Shown here: positions 8,778 through 19,008 of the stretch, piece after piece
Numbering within the stretch: the stretch's first letter is position 1
How the letters are laid out: each line of letters begins with the position of its first letter
Source of the DNA: Mycolicibacterium rhodesiae
GTDB taxonomy: Bacteria > Actinomycetota > Actinomycetes > Mycobacteriales > Mycobacteriaceae
Direction of reading: 5' to 3'
NCBI RefSeq assembly: GCF_002086695.1
Contig: NZ_MVIH01000002.1
Span: 372,001-436,000, forward strand
DNA length: 64,000 bases
Notes under the pieces: model-generated
What the model was told of the DNA's origin: nothing
Databases searched by the model: none
What the model saw: only the letters and a program-made list of their open reading frames with translations
Made by a program: the position numbers and the translations under genes

Positions 8778-10679
8778 GTGACAACGACGTTTCCGGCAAC
8801 GGCCCCGGAGGAATCCGCCGAAGTCGCCTCTGCGGTGACCCGACCGACGCGATCGGACCGCATCGGACTGGTGGTGCTGCTCGTCGCGACCACGGTCATG
8901 TACCTCTGGAACATCACCGTCAACGGGATGGGCAACCAGTTCTACGCCGGCGCCGCTCAAGCGGGCTCCAAGAACTGGGAGGCGCTGCTGTTCGGCTCGC
9001 TCGATTCGGCCAATTTCATCACCGTCGACAAACCTCCGGTGTCGCAGTGGGTGATGGGCCTGTCTGGTCAGCTGTTCGGCTTCAGCAGCGCCAGCATGCT
9101 GGTGCCCGAGGCGTTGATGGCCGTGGCGACGGTGTGGCTGCTCTACTCCGCGGTCGCGCGCATCTGCGGCCCGCGGGCCGGGTTGCTTGCCGGCGCCGCG
9201 CTGGCGCTGACTCCGGTCGCTGCGCTGATGTTCCGGTTCAACAACCCCGACGCCGCGATGGTGCTGCTGATGATGGCCTCGGCGTACTGCACGGTGCGGG
9301 CGCTCGAACGGGCAGAAGGCAAGTGGCTGGCCTGGGCGGGTGTCGCGCTCGGCTTCGCATTCCTGGCCAAAATGCTCGAAGGCCTGATGATTGCGCCGGC
9401 GGTAGGTCTGGCCTATCTGATCGCGGCACCGACACCGCTGCGTCGCCGGCTGCTGCACCTGCTGGGAGCCGCGGCCGCATTCGTGGTGTCGGCCGGCTGG
9501 TTCGTGATCCTGACGCTGGTGTGGCCGACGTCGTCGCGGCCCTACATCGCCGGGTCGACCGACGACAACTTCATGAATCTGGTGCTTGGCTATAACGGCT
9601 TCGCGCGCGTGCTCGGCCGCAATCACATGAGTTTCGGGCCTGCCGATCCGCTCGGCAACTCGGCCGGTGACGAGCTCCGCCACCTCGGTGGCTTCGGCGG
9701 TATGGGCAGTCAGAACGAAGGCCTTGGCCGGCTGTTCGCGGGCGAGTTCGGTTTCGAGGTCGGCTGGTTGATCCCGGCAGCCCTGCTCAGCCTGGTTCTG
9801 GTGCTGATCGCCCGCGGGCGCGCACCGCGTACCGACCCGGTGCGGGCCGGCGTCCTTCTGTTCGGCGGGTGGCTGGTGATCGACGGTGTGGTGCTGAGCT
9901 ATATGAAGGGCATGGTGCACCCCTACTACTGCCTGTCACTGGCCCCTGCGGTGGCGGGCACGGTTGCCCTTGGTGCACAACAGATGTGGACGCGCAGACA
10001 GTCCTGGTTCGGCCGGGCCGGGTTGACGGGACTGATCGCCGTGACCGGCATCTGGAGTTGGTGGGTACTGGGCCGCAACGGAGACTGGCTGCCCGCCTTG
10101 CGGTGGACAATCCTGGTCGTCACCGTGCTGGCGGCCGTCGCGCTGGCGATGTCGGCACCGCGCAGACGCCGTGTCGCGGTGGCCGCGGCGGCAGTGGGAG
10201 CGGTAGCGGTGCTGGCCGGTCCGACCGCATACGCCGTCGCCACGATCGGCGCACCACATCGTGGCGGCGGGCCCACCGTTGGTCCGGTCCGATCGGCCAC
10301 CGGCTTCGGTGCGGGTTTCGGTGTGTCGAAGGACAATCCGAGATTGGACGCCCTCCTGCGCGCGACCACCACGCGGTGGTCTGCGGCGATCTCGGGGTCA
10401 TCCGCTGCCGCTGCGCTCGAATTGTCTACGGGCACAGCGGTGATGGCTATCGGCGGCTTCCTCGGCAGTGACCCCGCCCCGAGTCTGGGGCAGTTCAAGG
10501 CGGATGTCGCGGCGGGCGAGGTCGGGTACTACATCGTCGAGCGGGACTGGCGGGGTCACGCCGGCGGGTGGCCGGGCATCAACCGCAACCACACCGGCAT
10601 CACCGACTGGGTGAGCGCAACGTTCCCGGTCACCCAGGTCGGCGACGACGACGTCTACGACCTGTCCCGGTCCAAGTGA
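8778..10679 (+). CDS. GT-C family glycosyltransferase (ArnT/PMT-like, GT39/83 type)
   Basis: A 633-residue polytopic membrane protein starting at GTG 8778, with no ribosome site but an AT-containing CAATAGT just upstream, consistent with a leaderless mRNA. About a dozen membrane spans follow a short N-terminal region. The first external loop contains NFITVDKPPVSQW, the acidic DKPP motif of ArnT/PMT_2 enzymes that use polyprenyl-phosphate sugars. The C-terminal ~150 residues form a soluble external domain (ISGSSAAAALELSTGTAVMA, YYIVERDW), as in many actinobacterial members. It probably adds a sugar to a cell-envelope lipid or glycan; donor and acceptor are unknown. It ends one base before the convergent desaturase stop. 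Confidence 0.87.
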   Translation: MTTTFPATAPEESAEVASAVTRPTRSDRIGLVVLLVATTVMYLWNITVNGMGNQFYAGAAQAGSKNWEALLFGSLDSANFITVDKPPVSQWVMGLSGQLFGFSSASMLVPEALMAVATVWLLYSAVARICGPRAGLLAGAALALTPVAALMFRFNNPDAAMVLLMMASAYCTVRALERAEGKWLAWAGVALGFAFLAKMLEGLMIAPAVGLAYLIAAPTPLRRRLLHLLGAAAAFVVSAGWFVILTLVWPTSSRPYIAGSTDDNFMNLVLGYNGFARVLGRNHMSFGPADPLGNSAGDELRHLGGFGGMGSQNEGLGRLFAGEFGFEVGWLIPAALLSLVLVLIARGRAPRTDPVRAGVLLFGGWLVIDGVVLSYMKGMVHPYYCLSLAPAVAGTVALGAQQMWTRRQSWFGRAGLTGLIAVTGIWSWWVLGRNGDWLPALRWTILVVTVLAAVALAMSAPRRRRVAVAAAAVGAVAVLAGPTAYAVATIGAPHRGGGPTVGPVRSATGFGAGFGVSKDNPRLDALLRATTTRWSAAISGSSAAAALELSTGTAVMAIGGFLGSDPAPSLGQFKADVAAGEVGYYIVERDWRGHAGGWPGINRNHTGITDWVSATFPVTQVGDDDVYDLSRSK

Positions 10680-11777
10680 TCAGGCCGCCTCGACCAGCGC
10701 GGCGTCCGCACTGCGCTGGCGGGTGGGCAATGCCAGCTTGACGATCTTGCGCACCACGGTCGCAAATTGCTTGGGCAGCGGCCCCGCGTTGTAGGGGATG
10801 CCGTACCGCTCGCACACCTCGCGGACCTGCGGCGCCATCTCGGCGTACCGCCGCGCCGGCACATCCGGGAACAGGTGGTGCTCGATCTGATGTGACAGGT
10901 TCCCGGACAACAGGTGGAACAGCTTTCCGCCGGTCAGGTTGGCCGACCCGAGCACCTGCCGGAAATACCACTGTCCGCGCGACTCGTTACGGGTCTCTTC
11001 GACGGTGAATTCCTGTGTGCCGTCCGGGAAGTGGCCGCAGAAGATGATCGCGTAGGACCACACGTTGCGCATCAGGTTCGCGGTCAGGTTGCCGGTGAAC
11101 ACGAACGGCGCCATCGGTCCGGCCAGCAGCGGGAAGGCCACGTAATCCTTGAGCAGCTGGCGACGGGTCTTGCGCCAGATCTCGCGCAGCACGTCACGCT
11201 TGTCGTCCAGCGAGATCTCGCCGGAACGAATGCGTTCGGTCTCCAGCTCGTGCAGCGCGACACCGTACTGGAACAGCACCATCAGCAAGAAGGCGTACAC
11301 CGGGTTGCCGAGGTAGTAAGGGTGCCAACGCTGATCGGGGCTCATCCGCAGGATGCCGTAGCCGATGTCACGGTCCATCCCGACGATGTTGGTGAAGGTG
11401 TGATGGGAGTAGTTGTGCGAGTGCCGCCACTGGTCGGCCGGGCACGCGGTGTCCCACTCGAAGGTGCGGCCGCGCAGGGCCGGGTCGCCGGTCCACTCGT
11501 ACTGACCGTGCATGACGTTGTGGCCGATCTCCATGTTGTCCAAGATCTTGGAGATCCCGAGTAGCGCGGTGCCGGCCAGCCAGGCCGGCGGGAAGATGCC
11601 GGCCATCAGCAGCGCACGGCCGCCGATCTCCATGGCGCGCTGGGCCTTGATGACCCGGCGGATGTAGTCGACGTCGGTCTGGCCGAGGTCGGCGATCACG
11701 CGGTCGCGGATGGCGTCGAGTTCCCGGCCGAACTCGTCGGCCTGCTCGCGGGTCAGTGTGATGTGTTGAGCGTTCAT
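10680..11777 (-). CDS. desA3: stearoyl-CoA delta-9 desaturase
   Basis: A 365-residue membrane di-iron fatty-acid desaturase. Three histidine boxes are intact: HNVMHGQYEW, HSHNYSHHTFTN and HQIEHHLFPDVP. With membrane spans between the boxes this is the membrane-bound desaturase fold; M. tuberculosis DesA3 (Rv3229c) makes oleoyl-CoA from stearoyl-CoA. ATG 11777 has AAAGGGA upstream and opens the expected MNAQHITLTREQADEF sequence; the thirteen extra codons of the open frame are not used. It follows the gene of its redox partner by 16 bases, the same arrangement as Rv3230c-Rv3229c, so electrons go from NAD(P)H through the partner to this enzyme. Confidence 0.95.
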   Translation of the reverse strand: MNAQHITLTREQADEFGRELDAIRDRVIADLGQTDVDYIRRVIKAQRAMEIGGRALLMAGIFPPAWLAGTALLGISKILDNMEIGHNVMHGQYEWTGDPALRGRTFEWDTACPADQWRHSHNYSHHTFTNIVGMDRDIGYGILRMSPDQRWHPYYLGNPVYAFLLMVLFQYGVALHELETERIRSGEISLDDKRDVLREIWRKTRRQLLKDYVAFPLLAGPMAPFVFTGNLTANLMRNVWSYAIIFCGHFPDGTQEFTVEETRNESRGQWYFRQVLGSANLTGGKLFHLLSGNLSHQIEHHLFPDVPARRYAEMAPQVREVCERYGIPYNAGPLPKQFATVVRKIVKLALPTRQRSADAALVEAA

Positions 11778-11793
11778 GGTCGTCCCTTTCTGC

Positions 11794-12840
11794 TCAGAGC
11801 GCGATCTCGACGTCACCGACGGGCACGGAGACGCAGATCTGCACGTCCTCCTCGTCGGCGGTGGAGACCGCTCCGGTGGTCAGGTTGCGCACAGCGCCGC
11901 GGTGCTTGCGACGAGTGCAGGTGTGGCAGATGCCCATTCGGCATCCACTGGTCGGGTTGAGTCCGGCGTCCTCGGCCTGGTCCAGCAGCGGACGGCCGTC
12001 ATCTTCGGCGTCGATGCCGCTGTCCCGGAAGCTGATTCGGCCACCCGACGGGGCGTCGGGAATCACGAAGGGCACCGGGACGAAACTCTCCGACAGCGCG
12101 TCCGGGCAGTGTTCGCGTACCGCCTCGACCAGTGCGGGCGGCCCGCACACGTAGACGGCGTCGGGATCGGGCATCGCGACGTCAAGGTGCTCGGCCCCGA
12201 AGCGCCCGTCGAGCTCGCCGCCGGGCGCGCGGGTGTAGCCGTGCAGCACCCGAACGTCCATCGCGGCGAGTTCGGCTCGGTAGCAGGCTTCGTCCGGAGT
12301 GCGGGCGTAGTGGACGAAGGCGATCTCGCCGTCGAAGCCCTCAGCCTGCAGGGTGCGCAGCATGGACATCACCGGGGTGATGCCGCTGCCGCCGGACACG
12401 AACAGGATGCGGCGGGGCCGCTCATCGGGGAGCACGAAGTCGCCGGCCGGATCGGACAGGTCGACCACCATGCCGGGGCGGGCGTGCCGGAAAAGGTGAT
12501 TGGACACCAGGCCGCCGTCGTGGGCTCCGATCGTCAATTCGATGAGCGGGGACCCCTCGGCGCTGGCCGGTGAGTAGCAGCGGGTGTGCCGACGGCCGTC
12601 GATCTCCACCGTCAGGTTCAGATGCTGGCCGGCGCGGTAGCCGGTGACAGCCGAGTTCGGGTCGAGGAGCAGGGTGACGCTGCGCGGCGTGGAGCGGCGT
12701 ACGTCGACCACCCTGGCCCGGGCGTCGGAGGTCCAAGTCGGGTCCACCAGCTCGGTGTAGCGGTCCACGCCATGCGGGCCGGTGAGCAGATCGACCAGCG
12801 GCGAGCGAAGCACCTTCTTGGTCAAAGTTTGAGTGAACAT
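11794..12840 (-). CDS. NADPH oxidoreductase of the stearoyl-CoA desaturase system (Rv3230c-like)
   Basis: A 348-residue single-chain electron-transfer protein. In order it has a ferredoxin-reductase-type FAD domain (GQHLNLTVE, TRCYSPASAEG), an NAD(P) domain (ILFVSGGSGITPVMSML, YVCGPPALVEAV), and a C-terminal plant-type 2Fe-2S domain with CRMGICHTCTRRK and a final Cys in QICVSVPVG. Those four cysteines ligate the cluster. ATG 12840 gives the expected MFTQTLTKKVLRSPLVDLL start; the frame upstream overlaps the TetR gene. Its start codon lies inside the palindrome at 12831-12850, so repressor binding there would block this promoter or initiation. First gene of the desA3 operon. Confidence 0.93.
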   Translation of the reverse strand: MFTQTLTKKVLRSPLVDLLTGPHGVDRYTELVDPTWTSDARARVVDVRRSTPRSVTLLLDPNSAVTGYRAGQHLNLTVEIDGRRHTRCYSPASAEGSPLIELTIGAHDGGLVSNHLFRHARPGMVVDLSDPAGDFVLPDERPRRILFVSGGSGITPVMSMLRTLQAEGFDGEIAFVHYARTPDEACYRAELAAMDVRVLHGYTRAPGGELDGRFGAEHLDVAMPDPDAVYVCGPPALVEAVREHCPDALSESFVPVPFVIPDAPSGGRISFRDSGIDAEDDGRPLLDQAEDAGLNPTSGCRMGICHTCTRRKHRGAVRNLTTGAVSTADEEDVQICVSVPVGDVEIAL

Positions 12841-12850
12841 GTGTACACTC
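12831..12850. promoter_or_regulatory. imperfect palindrome over the oxidoreductase start (operator candidate)
   Basis: GAGTGAACATGTGTACACTC is symmetric at 16 of 20 positions and covers the ATG of the desA3 partner gene. Its GTGAAC half-site also occurs in the perfect palindrome at 12901-12916. It is probably bound by the divergent TetR regulator. Confidence 0.55.
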
Positions 12851-12900
12851 TGGGTCGTGAAAGTGCACGTCGTCAAGGAATCCGAGCAGTCTGTGGTAGG

Positions 12901-12916
12901 GTTCACACCAGTGAAC
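12901..12916. promoter_or_regulatory. perfect palindrome GTTCAC-N4-GTGAAC at the TetR start (operator candidate)
   Basis: GTTCACACCAGTGAAC has perfect six-base arms. It overlaps a TAGGGT -10 candidate (12897-12902) and the GTG start at 12911 of the TetR gene, placing it where bound repressor would block its own transcription. Confidence 0.6.
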
Positions 12917-13603
12917 AGTCGTACGCCCAGCTCACGTCGCGAGCGTTCAGGGAAGTCACGCTCCCGCGAGACACCATCGCGGGAAGAGCGCAAAGAGGCC
13001 ACCCGCCGGGCCATCATCGCAGCCGCGCTGAAGCTCCTCGACGAGCGCAGCTTCAGTGGTCTGAGCCTGCGTGAAGTCACCCGTGAGGCCGGGATCGTGC
13101 CTGCCGCGTTCTACCGCCACTTCGAGTCGATGGACGCCCTCGGCCTGGTGCTTATCGACGAGTCGTTCCGCACCCTGCGCGAGATGCTGCGCAGCGCCCG
13201 CGCGGGCAAGCTGGACCCGAACCGCGTCATCGAGTCGACGGTGGACATCCTGGTCGCCGGGGTGGCCGAACAGCGCGAGCACTGGCGGTTCATCGGGCGC
13301 GAACGCTCCAGCGGTGTGACGGTGCTGCGCTATGCGATCCGCACCGAGATCCGGCTGATCACCTCGGAGCTGGCCACCGACCTCGCCCGATTCCCCGGGC
13401 TCAATGAGTGGAGCACCGAGGACCTCAACATCCTGGCCAGCCTGTTCGTCAACTCGATGATCATCATCGCCGAGGCCATCGAGGACGCCCATGACGCGGC
13501 CGCGCTCGCCGAGATCAAGCGCACGGCGGTCAAGCAGCTGCGCATGATCACAGTGGGTGTCAACGCCTGGGAGCCGGCCCCGGTCGTCGACGACGAGGCC
13601 TGA
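12911..13603 (+). CDS. TetR family regulator of the desaturase operon
   Basis: About 230 residues from GTG 12911. The open frame extends to 12833 but would overlap the divergent oxidoreductase gene. TAGGGT at 12897-12902 places transcription start at or next to the GTG, so the mRNA is probably leaderless. A basic, Ser/Arg-rich N-terminal tail (~30 residues) precedes the TetR helix-turn-helix (IIAAALKLLDERSFSGLSLR then AGIVPAAFYRHFESMDALG). The C-terminal ligand domain has a long tail ending APVVDDEA. Divergent placement against desaturase genes and the two GTGAAC palindromes suggest an acyl-CoA-responsive repressor, like DesT or FasR in general role. Confidence 0.88.
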   Translation: MNSRTPSSRRERSGKSRSRETPSREERKEATRRAIIAAALKLLDERSFSGLSLREVTREAGIVPAAFYRHFESMDALGLVLIDESFRTLREMLRSARAGKLDPNRVIESTVDILVAGVAEQREHWRFIGRERSSGVTVLRYAIRTEIRLITSELATDLARFPGLNEWSTEDLNILASLFVNSMIIIAEAIEDAHDAAALAEIKRTAVKQLRMITVGVNAWEPAPVVDDEA

Positions 13604-13669
13604 GCGCCCACACTGCAGTTGTTGTACGCATCGCCCGAGTGGCGGTGTCAACAAGTGCAGTGCGGGCGC
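13604..13669. repeat. 21-base inverted repeat (hairpin) between TetR and HAD genes
   Basis: Arms 13604-13624 and 13649-13669 pair at 19 of 21 positions around a 24-base loop. The left arm begins right after the TetR stop codon, so it can act as its terminator, although no T-run follows. The arm sequence (GCGCCCACACTGCAGTTGTTG) is unusually long for a simple terminator and may belong to a dispersed palindromic family. Confidence 0.6.
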
Positions 13670-13697
13670 ACCGGCCAAAACCGGGTACACCACCCCC

Positions 13698-14363
13698 ATG
13701 GACAAGCCCGCAGTGCTCTTCGACATCGACGGCACCCTCGTCGACTCGAATTACCTTCACGTCCACGCCTGGCAGCAGGCTTTCCATGAGGTCGGCCTGC
13801 CGGTCCAGGCCTGGCATGTCCATCGCTCGATCGGCATGGATGGATCCACTTTGGTCGAGGAGCTGTCCAACGGCGCCGACGACGATGTGCAGAAGCGGCT
13901 CAAGGACTCCCACACCCGCCACTACGAGGCCAGCGCCGATCTGCTGACCGCGCTGCCCGGGGCGCGCGAACTGCTGCAGCGCGTCGCAGACCTCGGACTG
14001 CAGGTGGTGCTGGCCACCTCTGCGCCGGAGAACGAGCTGGCCATGTTGCGCAAAACGCTGGGGTGCGACGACCTCGTGTCGGCCATCACCTCGTCCGAAG
14101 ACGTCGAAGAGGCTAAGCCCCGCCCGGACATCGTCAACGTCGCACTGGAGAAGGCCGGGGTGTCGGCGCAGCACGCGGTGTTCATCGGCGACACCGTGTG
14201 GGACGTCGAGGCCAGTTCCCGCGCCGGGGTGCCGTGCATCGCGGTGCTGTCCGGCGGCGTGGGCAGAGGCGAGCTCGAAAAGGCCGGGGCTGCAGCCATA
14301 TTCGACGACGCCGAGGAGCTGCTGGACAACCTCGACGGTTCACCGATCGCCGCGCTGCTCTGA
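13698..14363 (+). CDS. HAD family phosphatase (beta-phosphoglucomutase/phosphoglycolate phosphatase-like)
   Basis: A 221-residue cytoplasmic hydrolase from ATG 13698. HAD motif I is FDIDGTLVDSN (nucleophile Asp in DxD), motif II the Thr/Ser of VVLATSAPENE, motif III the Lys of EEAKPRPD, and motif IV GDTVWDVEASSRAG. A helical cap lies between motifs I and II (subfamily IA). This suits small phosphate esters such as phosphoglycolate or sugar phosphates; the substrate cannot be read from sequence. There is no clear ribosome site. It is 41 bases from the next gene. Confidence 0.88.
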   Translation: MDKPAVLFDIDGTLVDSNYLHVHAWQQAFHEVGLPVQAWHVHRSIGMDGSTLVEELSNGADDDVQKRLKDSHTRHYEASADLLTALPGARELLQRVADLGLQVVLATSAPENELAMLRKTLGCDDLVSAITSSEDVEEAKPRPDIVNVALEKAGVSAQHAVFIGDTVWDVEASSRAGVPCIAVLSGGVGRGELEKAGAAAIFDDAEELLDNLDGSPIAALL

Positions 14364-14404
14364 GGTGGGGTTTTGCCCTATCCACCGCCGGGTAGAGACT
14401 GCCC

Positions 14405-15148
14405 ATGACTCAGGCGGTGCAACAGCCGAAACGGGCCACCGCACCGGACGAACTGGTAGCGCTCTACCGTGATCCGCCCGACGGGCTGCGCGCGAACATG
14501 ATCATGTCGCTCGACGGCGCCGCGGCGTTCGACGGCGTCGCCGGTCCACTCTCGGACGCCAATGACCAGAGTCTGCTGCTAGCGCTGCGTGCCTACTCCG
14601 ACGTCGTGCTGGTCGGCGCGGGCACGGTGCGCGCCGAAGGCTATGGCCCGGTGCGGTTGACGGCGGCTCAGGTCGCCGAACGCAGGCAGCGGTGGGGCAC
14701 CGACGTCATCCCGCCGATCGCGGTGGTCACTCATACCGGCAGAGTCCCGGTATCGCTGTTCGCCGAGCCCGCCCAGCGGCCCATCCTGATCACCACAGCA
14801 CTTGCCGCCCGCGAGCGCCCGCAGCTGGCCGAGCACGCCGACCTGCTGATCGCCGGTGACAGCGCGGTCAACCTGGAGTCCGCACTGCGCACTCTGCAGG
14901 CTCGCGGCATGCGCCGAATCCTGTGCGAGGGCGGGCCCACCCTGCTCGACGAGCTGGTCGCGGGCGACCTCGTCGACGAGATGTGCCTGACGATCTCACC
15001 CACGCTCGTCGCGAGCGCCACCACCGCCCGCCCCGGCGCGCCGGCGCTCGCGGTGCCGGCCCGCCTCACGCTGGGACACGCGGTGACCCTCGAGAACTAC
15101 GTCTATCTGCGCTATGTCCGGGACCAGGAAAGGCAGGCCAGCACATGA
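14405..15148 (+). CDS. ribD: RibD C-terminal-domain reductase (Rv2671-like)
   Basis: A 247-residue reductase-only protein. The RibD_C/DHFR-like fold is seen in NMIMSLDGAAAFDG (residues ~31-44), VGAGTVRAEGYGP, and the NADPH-binding CEGGPTLLDELVAGDLVDE. No deaminase domain is fused. The M. tuberculosis counterpart Rv2671 is annotated RibD but can act as an alternative dihydrofolate reductase, relevant to para-aminosalicylate resistance. Whether this copy works on riboflavin intermediates or dihydrofolate is not decidable from sequence. Its TGA overlaps the start of the next gene by four bases (ATGA), so the two are coupled. Confidence 0.88.
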   Translation: MTQAVQQPKRATAPDELVALYRDPPDGLRANMIMSLDGAAAFDGVAGPLSDANDQSLLLALRAYSDVVLVGAGTVRAEGYGPVRLTAAQVAERRQRWGTDVIPPIAVVTHTGRVPVSLFAEPAQRPILITTALAARERPQLAEHADLLIAGDSAVNLESALRTLQARGMRRILCEGGPTLLDELVAGDLVDEMCLTISPTLVASATTARPGAPALAVPARLTLGHAVTLENYVYLRYVRDQERQAST

Positions 15149-15570
15149 GCGGCGACGAATTGCTGAGCCGTCGGCCTCAGGGGGTCGACGACGACACCGT
15201 CGAGGCGGTCGGATCGCTGTCCGAGGCGCTGGAGTACGTCGAGCGCGCCCGCGGCCACCTGTACTCCTTCCACCAGCTGATGGGCCACGCGGACCTGCTG
15301 CTCGGCGAGGCCTGCGACAAGCTGCGCGATGCCGGTCACGCCGACATCGCCGACCGCCTGACCGAGGAGATGGTCGGCCGCAATGTGCTGCACGGTCGCT
15401 GGACCTTCCAGATCGTCGAGGAGTTCGACGACGACTACTGGTCGGTGCTGCGCGAACACGAGCGGGCCGTGCGCGATCAGTTGATGGACGGGCATCGCCA
15501 TGTGTTCGAAGCCGAGATGAAAGAGCGACGCCGGACCAGCGGTCGGCCTGGTCACGAAGCAGTTCCGTGA
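15145..15570 (+). CDS. conserved actinobacterial hypothetical protein, 141 aa
   Basis: Starts at ATG 15145, overlapping the RibD stop by four bases. The protein is acidic, helical and soluble, with a His/Glu-rich pattern (ARGHLYSFHQLMGHADLLLGEACDKL, here abbreviated in two parts; VGRNVLHGRWTFQIVEEFDDDYW) that resembles a four-helix bundle. I do not recognise a named family. The tight coupling to the RibD-like reductase suggests a linked role, but nothing more specific can be said. Confidence 0.75.
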   Translation: MSGDELLSRRPQGVDDDTVEAVGSLSEALEYVERARGHLYSFHQLMGHADLLLGEACDKLRDAGHADIADRLTEEMVGRNVLHGRWTFQIVEEFDDDYWSVLREHERAVRDQLMDGHRHVFEAEMKERRRTSGRPGHEAVP

Positions 15571-15671
15571 CGTCAATTGTCACCCCTGTCACAAACCCGT
15601 TCTGACTGATTTGGCGCGGCCCATTCTGGGGTACACGCCACAGTCCACCCCGCCTATTTAGGGAGTCCCAC

Positions 15672-17801
<2,130 letters not shown>

Positions 17802-17810
17802 GAAAAGCCA

Positions 17811-17858
17811 ACGGACCATGGCCGATCCCCTCCCCTCCGGGGGACCGCCATGGTCCGT
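17811..17858 (+). terminator. hairpin after treX
   Basis: Perfect 12-base arms ACGGACCATGGC (17811-17822) and GCCATGGTCCGT (17847-17858) enclose a C/G-rich loop that can itself pair (CCCCTCC with GGGG). It lies ten bases after the treX stop; no U-run follows, as is common in mycobacteria. Confidence 0.75.
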
Positions 17859-18023
17859 GGCACCGCTGGCCCGATTATCACAATGAGAAACGCGCGATGC
17901 GCAGTTTTCACCAACTTGAATTCATAATTTTCCGGTACTCAGCAAACGTTCAGGCCAGGCCGTCGGGAATGTCAATTCCGCTTTGCGTGAAGCGGTTACG
18001 ACCTACCGGGCATTCCGGGGCCG

Positions 18024-18347
18024 TCAGTCCGCCACGGGGTAGATCGGCTCACCGTCCTCGGGGGTGCCACTGGTCTGGCCGCGGTGCGCACGATCCGGTG
18101 CGGTCTCGTCGGGCTCGATGTCGGCGATCACATCGGGTTCTTCTTCGCTGAGCCGGGCGTCGAGCGATTCGCCCTCGCGTTCCTCTCGCGCCGTGATGCC
18201 GAACTTGGTTGCCCCACTCCAGCCTTCGGGCGGGTCCACGACATCGTCGCCGTCGTTGTTGCGCACCTCGTCGGAGTCGAGCGACTCTGAACCGCTCAGA
18301 GTGTCGCCGGGGCCGCCTTCTTCGGGAAAGTCCACTGGATCGGTCAT
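18024..18347 (-). CDS. DUF5709 family acidic protein
   Basis: A 107-residue, strongly acidic, hydrophilic protein starting at ATG 18347. The order of motifs, SGSESLDSDEV, DPPEGWSGATKFGITA, REEREGESLDARLSEEEPD, is that of DUF5709, small actinobacterial proteins of unknown function that look largely disordered. About 165 bases between it and the treX hairpin contain nothing I can assign. Confidence 0.8.
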   Translation of the reverse strand: MTDPVDFPEEGGPGDTLSGSESLDSDEVRNNDGDDVVDPPEGWSGATKFGITAREEREGESLDARLSEEEPDVIADIEPDETAPDRAHRGQTSGTPEDGEPIYPVAD

Positions 18348-18393
18348 CCGAACGGCGTGCCCTGCGGTCGGGGCAGCTAAACCGTCTGCGCGG

Positions 18394-18999
18394 TCAACGC
18401 GGTGACCGCCACATCGGCCACAACGATGGGCCGCCCTCAGGCAGCGTGATCTCGCCGGTCACTTCGAAGCCGAACCGTTGGTAGTACGGGATGTTGTCGG
18501 GGTTGCTGGACTCGAGGTATGCCGGGGCGTATTCGGCGTCGCAGCGATCCAGCCGCGAACGCATGAGCGCATGACCGAAGCCACCGCCGCGCACCGTCGG
18601 ATCACTGCCGATGATGCCCAGGTACCAGTGCGGCTCCTCCGGATGGTGTTCCTTCATCAGGTCGGTGACCGCTCGCCCGGCGGCGAGCCGGCCCCGGAAT
18701 GCGCGCAGGACTCCGGGCAGCATCGCCAGCTGCTCGCGCGGTGACTGTTCCCACCGACCGGGCGGATCCCACAGAGCGGCCGCGGCAACCCCGTCGTCCG
18801 ACATCGCCACCTCGGTGCCGCGGCCCGCAAGGAAGTGGTGCCGGGTCAGGGCGCTGAACAACCCGGGCAGCGCAGCCTTGCGACGGTCGGCGTCGGGTTG
18901 CACCCAGGCCATCACCGGGTCGTCGTGAAACGCCCGACCAAGAACCCGCGCCAGGGCCGGGATGTCAGCCTTGCGGGCTGGACGAACGTCGATGGACAT
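18394..18999 (-). CDS. GNAT family N-acetyltransferase
   Basis: About 201 residues; ATG 18999 is used (a GTG sits one codon upstream). The acetyl-CoA-binding motif A is GSDPTVRGGGFGHALM (about residues 133-148), preceded by HWYLGIIG and followed by the C-terminal YLESSNPDNIPYYQRFGFE, all typical of GNAT enzymes. The closest family type I recall is the actinobacterial group of small N-acetyltransferases with unknown amine substrates. It ends 46 bases from the DUF5709 gene start and nine bases after the SDR gene. Confidence 0.85.
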   Translation of the reverse strand: MSIDVRPARKADIPALARVLGRAFHDDPVMAWVQPDADRRKAALPGLFSALTRHHFLAGRGTEVAMSDDGVAAAALWDPPGRWEQSPREQLAMLPGVLRAFRGRLAAGRAVTDLMKEHHPEEPHWYLGIIGSDPTVRGGGFGHALMRSRLDRCDAEYAPAYLESSNPDNIPYYQRFGFEVTGEITLPEGGPSLWPMWRSPR

Positions 19000-19008
19000 C
19001 ACTGCAGG

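Noticed and set aside
8766..9920. 384-codon minus-strand frame opposite the glycosyltransferase
   Set aside because: His/Gln/Arg-rich translation without any domain; the plus strand encodes a polytopic GT-C protein with a clear DKPP motif.
14405..15148. Link between the RibD-like gene and the GTP cyclohydrolase-like gene as a riboflavin cluster
   Set aside because: They are 12 kb apart, in different operons, and the RibD-like protein has the reductase domain only.
18595..18745. Plus-strand ORFs within the GNAT gene
   Set aside because: They lack ribosome sites and overlap a conserved acetyl-CoA-binding motif on the other strand.
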